DNA of 35,867 nt, taken from Flavobacterium petrolei (GTDB lineage: Bacteria; Bacteroidota; Bacteroidia; Flavobacteriales; Flavobacteriaceae). The position numbers and the translations under genes are program-made. The first letter of the stretch is position 1; each line of letters opens with the position of its first letter. The stretch lies in NCBI RefSeq assembly GCF_003314435.2, contig NZ_QNVY02000008.1:1-35867 (forward strand). Direction: 5' to 3'. This document shows, one piece after another, positions 17,846 to 25,381 of this stretch. The notes beneath the pieces are model-generated. The model was not told the DNA's origin. It saw only the letters and a list, made by a program, of their open reading frames with translations, and searched no databases.

Positions 17846-19234
17846 ATGATACCTCAAGATTCCATAGTGGCACTAGCAACTCCTTCGGGAGCTGGAGCTA
17901 TAGCCGTAATTAGGATTTCCGGCCAAGATGCCATTACTATTGGAAATTCTGTTTTTAAATCCATCAAAAACAAAGAATTAACAACCCAAAAAACGCATAC
18001 CTTACATTTAGGGCATATTATGGATGGCTCCAAAACTTTGGATGAAGTTCTGGTATCTATTTTCAAAGGACCAAATTCCTATACCGGCGAAAACACGATT
18101 GAAATTTCGTGTCACGGTTCTACTTATATACAACAACAAATCATTCAATTGTTGCTTCGAAAAGGCTGTCGAATGGCTGATGCTGGCGAATTTACGTTGA
18201 GAGCATTTTTAAACGGAAAACTGGATTTGTCCCAAGCAGAAGCAGTTGCCGATTTAATTTCATCCGATAATGAAGCTTCACACCAAATTGCAATGCAACA
18301 AATGCGTGGTGGTTTCTCAAATGAAATAGCTAAACTAAGGGAAGAATTATTGAATTTTGCCTCACTGATTGAACTCGAATTAGATTTTGCCGAAGAAGAT
18401 GTAGAATTTGCTGACCGAACCCAATTTCACGAATTACTGAATCGAATTGAATTTGTCCTAAAACGATTAATTGATTCCTTTGCAGTAGGAAATGTGATTA
18501 AAAACGGAATTCCTGTGGCTATTGTCGGTGAACCTAATGTAGGGAAATCGACACTTTTGAATGCTTTATTGAATGAAGAGCGTGCCATTGTTTCGGAAAT
18601 TGCCGGAACAACGCGCGACACGATTGAAGACGAATTGGTGATTGGCGGAATCGGTTTTAGATTCATAGACACCGCCGGAATCCGCGAAACGGAAGATGTG
18701 GTGGAAAGCATCGGGATTCGTAAGACTTTTGAAAAAATTGAACAAGCGCAGGTTGTCATTTTTCTGTTTGACAGTTCCGAGTTCAAAGTATCAGGTTTAA
18801 AGTTAAAAGTAGAACTGGAAAAAATTAAAAACCAATTTCCGTTGAAACCGCTTGTAATCATTGGTAACAAAGCAGACAAACTCGAGGAAAGTGAAATTGG
18901 AGATTTGAAATCAGAAATTCCAGAAATCTTACTAATTTCTGCAAAAGAAAAATTAGGTGTTGAGGAGTTAAAGCATCAATTACTTTCATTTGTCAATACA
19001 GGAGCATTGCGAAACAATGAAACAATCGTAACTAATACTAGACATTACGATTCTTTATTAAAAGCTCTTAATGAAATTCAAAAAGTAAAATTTGGTCTAG
19101 AGACTAATTTGTCAAGTGATTTAATGGCATTAGATATTAGGGAAGCTTTGTATCAGTTTGGAATGATTACTGGACAGGTAACTAATGATGAATTGTTGGG
19201 GAATATTTTCGCTAATTTCTGCATCGGAAAATAA
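17846..19234 (+). CDS. mnmE: tRNA modification GTPase MnmE
   Basis: A 462-aa GTPase that, with MnmG, installs the aminomethyl-type modification at U34 of certain tRNAs. I use the ATG at 17846 (MIPQDSIVALATPSG) rather than a TTG four codons upstream. The N-terminal formyl-folate-binding domain precedes helical segments and the inserted G domain: G1 GEPNVGKS (Lys234), G2 TTRDT, G3 DTAG, G4 NKAD. The C-terminus is the invariant FCIGK with Cys459. The gene is intact. Its last codons coincide with the site class used by SGI1-type integrative elements, and an integrase gene lies about 800 bp downstream. Confidence 0.97.
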   Translation: MIPQDSIVALATPSGAGAIAVIRISGQDAITIGNSVFKSIKNKELTTQKTHTLHLGHIMDGSKTLDEVLVSIFKGPNSYTGENTIEISCHGSTYIQQQIIQLLLRKGCRMADAGEFTLRAFLNGKLDLSQAEAVADLISSDNEASHQIAMQQMRGGFSNEIAKLREELLNFASLIELELDFAEEDVEFADRTQFHELLNRIEFVLKRLIDSFAVGNVIKNGIPVAIVGEPNVGKSTLLNALLNEERAIVSEIAGTTRDTIEDELVIGGIGFRFIDTAGIRETEDVVESIGIRKTFEKIEQAQVVIFLFDSSEFKVSGLKLKVELEKIKNQFPLKPLVIIGNKADKLEESEIGDLKSEIPEILLISAKEKLGVEELKHQLLSFVNTGALRNNETIVTNTRHYDSLLKALNEIQKVKFGLETNLSSDLMALDIREALYQFGMITGQVTNDELLGNIFANFCIGK

Positions 19235-19264
19235 ATCTTACAAAACATCACAAAATAAAACAAA

Positions 19265-19309
19265 GAATCCCAGTTAAAATGTCATAAAACGGCATTTTAA
19301 CTGGGATTC
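19265..19309. terminator. Perfect hairpin after mnmE
   Basis: GAATCCCAGTTAAAATG (19265-19281) is the exact inverse complement of CATTTTAACTGGGATTC (19293-19309) over an 11-nt loop, followed by a T-rich stretch. It is a good terminator for mnmE. Whether it is native to mnmE or came with the integrated element cannot be decided from one end. Confidence 0.75.
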
Positions 19310-19442
19310 TTCTTTCTGTTTATTTAGCTTTATTTACAGATAGTTTGTTCCTTTTTGTACCATTATTGTACCACGAAAATAATTTTCCTCATCGGAATTT
19401 TTTTTGGCGAAATGATGACACACAGAGAGACACATAGACACA

Positions 19443-20030
19443 ATGGGACAAAAAATTAGTCACATTATGAGTTCTAACATTGAGGTTATCAGAATTTGTG
19501 AGCACTGTAAAAAACAGTTCACAGCCAGAACAACGCGAACGCGGTATTGTTCACCCATTTGCAACAGTAGAGGCTATAAATCACTTGTACGCAAAGGAAA
19601 AGTAGAAAAAAGCAATAACGAGATCGTTCAGCTTTTAAATACAGATTTGGAAAAAATAAAACCGTTGGAGTTTTTAAAAATTACACAGGCAATCCTGCTT
19701 TTTGGAATCAGCAGAAGTACTATCTACAGGTTAGTTAACAATGGACAGCTGGACATTGCAAAGTTTGGCAAACGAACCGTTATCCGACGATGCGATCTTG
19801 AAGCTTTTTTTGCAATTCCTGTACAGGATGTAACCTTGAAAACTGGACAGCAATTTCCTGGTTTTGATAATTGCTATACAATAACGGAAATTCAGCAGAA
19901 GTACAATATTTCTTCGGGGGCACTCTATCTATTGATTCAACGGCAGGGTATAGTAAAATATTCCGTTGGAAAATTCACCTGTGTAGCCAAACAGGATATT
20001 GATATAATTTTTAATGTTGGGGAGAGATGA
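19443..20030 (+). CDS. Zinc-ribbon plus HTH DNA-binding protein, integrase partner
   Basis: A 195-aa protein. Residues about 18-45 hold a C-x2-C ... C-x3-C zinc-ribbon-like motif (CEHCKKQF ... YCSPICNS). A MerR/excisionase-type helix-turn-helix (HTH_17) follows at about 85-125 (ILLFGISRSTIYRLVNNGQL ... RRCDLEAFF), and a second HTH-like segment lies at about 145-185. The gene may start at 19443 or at an ATG at 19467 (MSSNIEV); neither has a clear ribosome site. Its stop overlaps the integrase start (ATGA), so it is probably the element's excisionase or directionality factor. That role is inference. Confidence 0.75.
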   Translation: MGQKISHIMSSNIEVIRICEHCKKQFTARTTRTRYCSPICNSRGYKSLVRKGKVEKSNNEIVQLLNTDLEKIKPLEFLKITQAILLFGISRSTIYRLVNNGQLDIAKFGKRTVIRRCDLEAFFAIPVQDVTLKTGQQFPGFDNCYTITEIQQKYNISSGALYLLIQRQGIVKYSVGKFTCVAKQDIDIIFNVGER

Positions 20031-21169
20031 AAAATATAAACGTTACGCTAAGAAAAAGAACCCTTCCAAGTGGTAGGATCACATTATATCTTGATTTTTT
20101 TCCTCCGATATATAACACTAAAGCCCGTAAATTTTCCCGCAGGGAGTATTTAAGTTTATTTTTGGTTCCAAAACCAAAAAGTGCTATTGAAAAGGCTTTG
20201 AATTCCGAGAATCTATATAAAGCTGAAATTATCTGTGCAAATAGGTTTAATGAAGTAAATAAGCCGCAGATCTACAATCCTTTTGAGCTGGAGCAACTTC
20301 GTCTTAAAGAGATTGGCGAAAAATCATTTCTGCAGTATATCAAGCTTGTTGCAGAGCATAAAACGGGTAATAACGGTGATATCTGGACTTATGCCATTAT
20401 CCACTTTGAAAATTTTCTTAAGAATGAGGATATACTGATACAGGATATCGATGTGACTGTTATAGAAGATTTTAGGGAGTATCTCTTAAAGGCAAAATGT
20501 ATCAGGAAAAAGGGTAAGTTTTTAGCTCAGAATACAGCTTTAACTTATTTCAATAAGATCAAAGCTACTCTTCGAAAAGCATACAAAAAAGGATTGCTGC
20601 AGACCGATGTCAATGCTGCAATTGAAAGCATAAAGGAACAAGAGTCTCAAAGGAATTTTCTAACCATGGAAGAAGCTGTAAGGCTATTTAAAACTCCTTG
20701 TAAAAAGGAAATTCTCAAACGTGTCAGTCTTTTTTCTCTGCTCACAGGCATGCGCTATTCCGATATATCAAAACTTACATGGGAAGAAGTACAGCACAGT
20801 AAAAGTGAAGGATATTACATAAGATTTAAACAGCAGAAAACTGATAGACCAGTAACCCTTCCTATATCCCAGGAAGCATTCGAGTTTTTAGGTGAAAAAG
20901 TGGATCAATATAAGAGAGTCTTTTATGATTTAAAAAAATGGGATGTAGACCGGCTGCTACCTATTTGGGTTAACGACGCATCAATTGAGAAACATATTAC
21001 ATTTCATTGCTTTCGTCATACGTATGCAACATTACAGATGGCGGCAGGTACCGACATTTTTACGGTATCGAAAATGTTGGGGCACAAAAACATAAAGACA
21101 ACGCAGATATATACAAAAATCATCGACGAGAAAAAAAGAGAAACAACTAATAAAATTTCATTTAAATAA
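20027..21169 (+). CDS. Tyrosine recombinase (integrase)
   Basis: A 380-aa phage-type integrase. An N-terminal arm-binding segment (about 1-80), a SAM-like core-binding domain (about 100-200) and a C-terminal catalytic domain are visible. All catalytic residues are present: R243 in TGMRYSD, a Lys in KQQKTDRP, H327-x-x-R330 in HCFRHTYAT, H353 in LGHKN and the nucleophile Y362 in QIYTKI. It should integrate and excise the element whose left end is next to mnmE. It overlaps the upstream HTH gene by 4 bp. The closest group is Bacteroidetes integrases of conjugative elements. Confidence 0.93.
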   Translation: MKNINVTLRKRTLPSGRITLYLDFFPPIYNTKARKFSRREYLSLFLVPKPKSAIEKALNSENLYKAEIICANRFNEVNKPQIYNPFELEQLRLKEIGEKSFLQYIKLVAEHKTGNNGDIWTYAIIHFENFLKNEDILIQDIDVTVIEDFREYLLKAKCIRKKGKFLAQNTALTYFNKIKATLRKAYKKGLLQTDVNAAIESIKEQESQRNFLTMEEAVRLFKTPCKKEILKRVSLFSLLTGMRYSDISKLTWEEVQHSKSEGYYIRFKQQKTDRPVTLPISQEAFEFLGEKVDQYKRVFYDLKKWDVDRLLPIWVNDASIEKHITFHCFRHTYATLQMAAGTDIFTVSKMLGHKNIKTTQIYTKIIDEKKRETTNKISFK

Positions 21170-21207
21170 AGTAAAGTTATTAATACTGATAAAAAAATAA
21201 TCCTTGG

Positions 21208-21248
21208 CTTTGACTTAAGGCGGCTTTTTCAGTCGATTTAAGTCAAAG
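21208..21248 (+). terminator. Hairpin after the integrase gene
   Basis: CTTTGACTTAA (21208-21218) and TTAAGTCAAAG (21238-21248) form a perfect 11-bp stem with a 19-nt loop, followed shortly by an A/T-rich stretch. It is a probable terminator. The remaining gap to 21429 shows no gene. Confidence 0.55.
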
Positions 21249-21429
21249 GCAGATTTTATTTTGATGCATTAATTTTCACGTAATAACTGAACCATGGATT
21301 ACTTATTTGAACAACTTTTCCAGAAATCACCATAATTATTTTTTGGGTTTAGGACCTGTTACCCTTAATATCATAGCGTAAAAAGCCCTCAAAATGAGAG
21401 CTTGATTATCTGCAATGACGCATAACTAT

Positions 21430-22980
21430 TTATATTCTTGCGACTGGTTTTCCCTTTAAGCTTTCACTTACCAGTTTTGAAAGAAATATTGTAAAGGGCT
21501 CTATATCACCTCTCACACTTGCGCTTTCTAGAGCTGCCATGTAAGGATCACGTTCTTGAACAGGAATAACAGTCCAAGGGAATCCTCCCGAGGCCAGCAT
21601 CACATTCATTAGGAATCTTGCCATCCTACCATTGCCGTCCATATAGGGATGTATGTACACAAATATAAAGTGCCCTAGCACTGCACGTACTGCGGCACTG
21701 GTTTCGTTTTCGAGTAATTCAAAAAGCGTGGGCATTGCATCTCTCAGAGCATCTCTGTTTAGAGGTACGTGCAGAGAATTAGAAATATAGACCTGATTGG
21801 TTCTGTATCCTGCCAAATCCGAAGCTTTTAAAATTCCGACTGCCACACTGGGCGCAAATAATTCCTGATACCAATCTCTATGGTCATCGTCAGCTACTTT
21901 TCCTGCATTGTCGCCTTCTAAAATTTTACCGAGACTTTTCTTTACAGCTTGTGTAGCCTGCCAGTAACCTCTTGCTGCCATTGCATTCCTGTGGTTTCTA
22001 TCATTTTCATTCCCCTTGATGTCCCAATCGCCAATGCGGACTTTTTCAATCAACTCTACCGATACCACATATCTTTCGATAGAAAGGGAATGATAGGCAT
22101 CGGTGACATAAATCTGTTCTACAGCTTCAAGGTATTTTTCTTTGTCTTTTGGAAGACCTGGTTCATCGGGAAAATACTTTATAACAACTTTTCGCCATTC
22201 ATCCCACATCAGCTTGATACGGTTTGCATAGGGTGATCTTTCTCTGAATGATAGAGCAACAGGAGATTTACTTTGGAAAGGATCTGTTTCGCGTACATTG
22301 TAATCAGCGGCTTTCATTGTTTTCAAAATGTCATCAGCGATACGGTCTCGTCCGATATTTCGAAACGCACCGGCTAACCTTCCGGCTACTACTGAATGTG
22401 AGCCTTCGAGAAGTGAGCCGAGAATTTCGGATGCATCCTGAACCAGTGCCAACGCGGCCCGTACATCGACCGCATTCCTTTCGAACATTGCTATAGAGCA
22501 GTTTATCAAAGCGGAGTGCAGTGGTAACATTCTGATACCATTTATCTCCACAATATCGGCCATATATGGAAGTGGTGACTTCATTTCCAGTAATGACGTA
22601 TTATACAACAATGGTATGACTTTGTTTGAAGCTTGCAATGCACGGATAATCAACTGTGTAGGTACAGTTCTATTTCCTGCATGTATCATGAGAGACTGAT
22701 CAGCTGAAATGCAGTAGGCTTCTCCATATTTATCCTTGAGATAACGTGAGCAGAATTGCCAATAAGATGTATACCATGAAGTAGTGTCACCTACGGTTTC
22801 GTGGGGATTTGACACAATGTACCAACCTCTGGATACTTCCTTCAAGAAGCCATTTTTTATCAGACGCTCTCTATGAGTCCTGTTTATTTCCGATGATTTT
22901 ATTGCGACAATATTCTGATCTTCCTGAAAATTACGAAGTGTCTGAAGGGATGCCGCCAATTTTTCTCCAGGTGTCGCCAT
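21430..22980 (-). CDS. AbiEi-like winged-helix domain fused to a Fic AMP-transferase domain
   Basis: A 516-aa protein. Residues 1 to about 230 resemble the AbiEi antitoxin/regulator: a winged helix with ERLIKNGFLKEVSRGWYIV, then the AbiEi-like body. The C-terminal half is a Fic domain with the complete motif HPYMDGNGRMAR (H444 to R455), which normally transfers AMP or another nucleotide part to a target protein. A class II-type inhibitory helix motif S-x3-E is seen as S298-L-S-I-E302, followed by Arg where Gly or Asn is usual. The protein may therefore be a toxin with built-in restraint and a DNA-binding module. A 24-bp tandem repeat lies directly upstream. Confidence 0.85.
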   Translation of the reverse strand: MATPGEKLAASLQTLRNFQEDQNIVAIKSSEINRTHRERLIKNGFLKEVSRGWYIVSNPHETVGDTTSWYTSYWQFCSRYLKDKYGEAYCISADQSLMIHAGNRTVPTQLIIRALQASNKVIPLLYNTSLLEMKSPLPYMADIVEINGIRMLPLHSALINCSIAMFERNAVDVRAALALVQDASEILGSLLEGSHSVVAGRLAGAFRNIGRDRIADDILKTMKAADYNVRETDPFQSKSPVALSFRERSPYANRIKLMWDEWRKVVIKYFPDEPGLPKDKEKYLEAVEQIYVTDAYHSLSIERYVVSVELIEKVRIGDWDIKGNENDRNHRNAMAARGYWQATQAVKKSLGKILEGDNAGKVADDDHRDWYQELFAPSVAVGILKASDLAGYRTNQVYISNSLHVPLNRDALRDAMPTLFELLENETSAAVRAVLGHFIFVYIHPYMDGNGRMARFLMNVMLASGGFPWTVIPVQERDPYMAALESASVRGDIEPFTIFLSKLVSESLKGKPVARI

Positions 22981-23048
22981 TTATTCTTTTTTTTTTGAAT
23001 TATTTACCTACTATTTTTTAAAAACAAAAGCTTACCAGTTTCGCATCG

Positions 23049-23142
23049 TAATTAGCCTATTGTGTCGCACATAAATTAGCCTATTGCGTTGTGCTTAAAT
23101 TAGCTTATATTGTTGCGTGTAAATTAGCCTATCATGCAAATA
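23049..23142. repeat. 24-bp tandem repeat upstream of the Fic gene
   Basis: Four head-to-tail units of 24 bp start at 23049, 23073, 23097 and 23121. The core AATTAGCCTAT is conserved (one C/T change in unit 3) and the second half is a variable TTGTGTCGCACAT-like text in units 1-3. The fourth unit keeps only the first half. A degenerate further unit may precede at 23025-23048. It lies 70 bp upstream of the Fic gene on the minus strand, where an operator array would be expected. Confidence 0.8.
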
Positions 23143-23149
23143 TAATAAA

Positions 23150-23425
23150 TTAATCAATAGTTTTGCCAATAATGATTGTGAACTTTCCTGAAGGATGATT
23201 GTGAATCATCATCAGAGATATAGCATTTGCCTTAAGAACTGCTGATAATATAAATCTAAGATCTACAACAGTTCCAGCAATTCCTCCAGAAGAGATTTCG
23301 TAAATTCCAAGTGTCTTGTAAGCTTGATTCATAAACAATACTTTGAACTGCTCTAAGAATTCTATTTTATTATAATCCAAGCTTAAAGAGCCAGTTTGTG
23401 TGCGTCTTTGGTCAAATCTTAGATC
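23150..23425 (-). pseudogene. Decayed RadC-like JAB/MPN domain protein
   Basis: The reading frame from 23380 (TTG, not a true start) contains QFKVLFMNQAYKTLGIYEIS and HNHPSG, the hallmark of Bacteroidetes RadC-like JAB proteins. The stretch upstream reads DLTKDAHKLAL, then a stop, then A-W in the neighbouring frame; one missing base separates it from the DYNKIEF that follows. The 3' part ends ten codons after HNHPSG, so the Asp of the metal site is absent. It has an in-frame stop, a frameshift and a truncation, and is clearly a relic. Such genes are common on Bacteroidetes mobile elements. Confidence 0.8.
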
Positions 23426-23449
23426 TTTTAAATTCTATTATATGGCAAT

Positions 23450-23937
23450 CTACAGTGGTATAAAAGAATCCAGAAGGGCTTCATTCTCAACATTAGCAGG
23501 AATTAAAACTTCATATCTATTCTCCAAATCTTTTAAAAATTCCTCACGAGTAGTAGCAATATTAATATTGAAATTTGTTTTTTTACTTTGGAAAACTTCA
23601 CCTGCATTTCCAAATAATTGATTAGGCAATCCTACTTCCTGAATAAAATGAATTATAACTGGTTGTATTTTGTATTTTCTAATTATAACATCTTCGTAAC
23701 TTTTTTTCATCGAATCAGTATCTATAGCAATTAGTTCTACTGTGGATTGTGGGTATTTATCCAAAAAAATATTTAATAAGTTTTTATCAAAAACATCCTT
23801 AGTTTCTGAATTATTTTTTCTATAATAGGAAATATTACCTACTTCTTTTTCCTCTCGTTTTATAGTTAAAATTCTTAAAATCTGTCGATCAATAAATTTA
23901 AAATCTTTCTTATTTAAATTGAATTTTTAAAAATCAT
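23450..23937 (-). pseudogene. Small hypothetical protein, interrupted by one missing base
   Basis: The open frame runs from just after a stop at 23927-23929 to 23450 but has no ATG; the first usable start inside it is a TTG at 23764 (104 aa). An ATG at 23937 reads M-I-F-K-N and then stops. Adding one A in the A run at about 23924-23928 joins the two into a continuous 162-aa frame beginning MIFKKFNLNKKDFKFIDR. I do not recognise the family. It lies 30 bp after the PD-(D/E)xK gene in the same direction, so it looks like the fourth gene of the OLD/UvrD operon. The missing base could be real or a sequencing error. Confidence 0.6.
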
Positions 23938-23967
23938 AGTGTATTTCTTTATTTATGTTAGTTAATT

Positions 23968-25344
23968 TTAATTCTCTCTCCAATGCACGGAATCACTTGC
24001 TATAGTATCAGGAACATCAAATAGTAGTAAATTTGTTAGAATATTACCAGGAGACTGTTCATACCGAATTGTTGTCTCTTCCCAATCTATCCTATTTACA
24101 TCAGTTAAGAACTGCATTGAATTTAAATATAAGCTAACAATATCTTTAGGTCGAAAATCAAATTCACCTATCATTTTTTTTATTTTCTCCTCACGACGTA
24201 TCTCTACTTCGGACCCAGTTACCGTCTCATAGCCAATATGTATGATACCTTTCCCTTCTTGCGGGATTTGGTTCACAGCCTGAATCAATTTTCTTCTTAA
24301 ATTACTAGCCTTCCTGTCTATAGATTCTTCTGCAATACATTCCCATTTTGCAGCATAGGCTGAATGAATTCCTGCATAAAAATCATTTAATACATAAAGT
24401 TTATTATCAGGATTTACACTTTCAATAAGTGATGGATTAAGTGCTAGAGTATAATTTCCGTCCATATGATATTCCCCTGTGACTAGTTTAATCATAAATG
24501 GCGAGTTTGGTTTTACGGAACTCGCTTTGAGTTCCTCATTAATTGCCTCTAAGTTTAACCATGTCATCTTAAAATCCAATTCTTCAGTAGAAAAAAAAGC
24601 ACCATCCTGAGAAAAATCCCCATTAATGTAGTGTAAATACGCTGATGCCAGCACATGTTCCTTAACTTGATCTATAGGTACTTTAAAAATTATCTCTGAA
24701 AAAGCTGGACGACCAACCATTCGCATTGCATTCATAAGGTGAAAAAGTCTTTTTTGCCACTCTAATCTTTCCTCCTCTGCGTAGTCCGGCACTTTTGCTA
24801 CACGTTTACACTCCACCCAATATTTCTGCCTATTTTTAGTAATTTGTAAATCTGGAGTTTTTCTCTTTATATTCTCTGGCAGAAATTCAACAGACCAGCC
24901 ATTTCTATGATACAATAAAGCTACAGCCAATTCATATAAGGTAGAATCAGGTTTATTTTGTTTTTCATTAAACATTATTTTTAGCTTTTCCTCAATACCT
25001 TTCATACCCTCTAAGGCATCAACATCTCTTCCAATTGTAACAAAAAAAGGATATATTCGTGAAGATTGAAATGGATCATCACAACCTTGTCGTTCAAAAA
25101 CTGATTCCATCAGATACATGTACCATGTCATCCAATCATTATATACTGCTATAGGCGAAAACTCATTACTTAAATCTCCTTGATGTATGCCTCCTTTTCT
25201 TTGGTTTATTATCTTAATTTGATGAAAATAATCTGCTACGTTTTGTCTTCTTCGATACCACTCCTCTTGCCCCATTTTTTTTATTAACCAGTCTAATCCC
25301 TGCTTGGCAAAATGAATCCATTCATCAGTATTATTATCGTCCAT
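23968..25344 (-). CDS. PD-(D/E)xK nuclease-like protein of the OLD/UvrD operon
   Basis: A 458-aa protein that I do not recognise as a named family. The middle shows a restriction-endonuclease-like core: E138 in YELAVALLYHRNGW, D165 in KTPDLQIT and E178-C-K180 in YWVECKRVA, which is the E ... D ... ExK order of PD-(D/E)xK enzymes. The N-terminal 130 residues are helical with many aromatic residues; the C-terminal 240 show no motif known to me. It starts 37 bp after the helicase gene in the same direction, so it is probably cotranscribed and acts with it. Nuclease activity is inference. Confidence 0.7.
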   Translation of the reverse strand: MDDNNTDEWIHFAKQGLDWLIKKMGQEEWYRRRQNVADYFHQIKIINQRKGGIHQGDLSNEFSPIAVYNDWMTWYMYLMESVFERQGCDDPFQSSRIYPFFVTIGRDVDALEGMKGIEEKLKIMFNEKQNKPDSTLYELAVALLYHRNGWSVEFLPENIKRKTPDLQITKNRQKYWVECKRVAKVPDYAEEERLEWQKRLFHLMNAMRMVGRPAFSEIIFKVPIDQVKEHVLASAYLHYINGDFSQDGAFFSTEELDFKMTWLNLEAINEELKASSVKPNSPFMIKLVTGEYHMDGNYTLALNPSLIESVNPDNKLYVLNDFYAGIHSAYAAKWECIAEESIDRKASNLRRKLIQAVNQIPQEGKGIIHIGYETVTGSEVEIRREEKIKKMIGEFDFRPKDIVSLYLNSMQFLTDVNRIDWEETTIRYEQSPGNILTNLLLFDVPDTIASDSVHWREN

Positions 25345-25381
25345 ATTTTATATTTAAAGGAGTTAAAATTTTAATTAGACA

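Noticed and set aside
23049..23142. Possible CRISPR array
   Set aside because: The 24-bp units are contiguous, without unique spacers, and no cas genes are present. The repeat is better explained as an operator-like array.
23450..23764. TTG-started 104-aa protein as a complete gene
   Set aside because: The same frame continues upstream for more than 50 sense codons with coding character and becomes complete with one added base, so the short version is probably an artefact of the frameshift.
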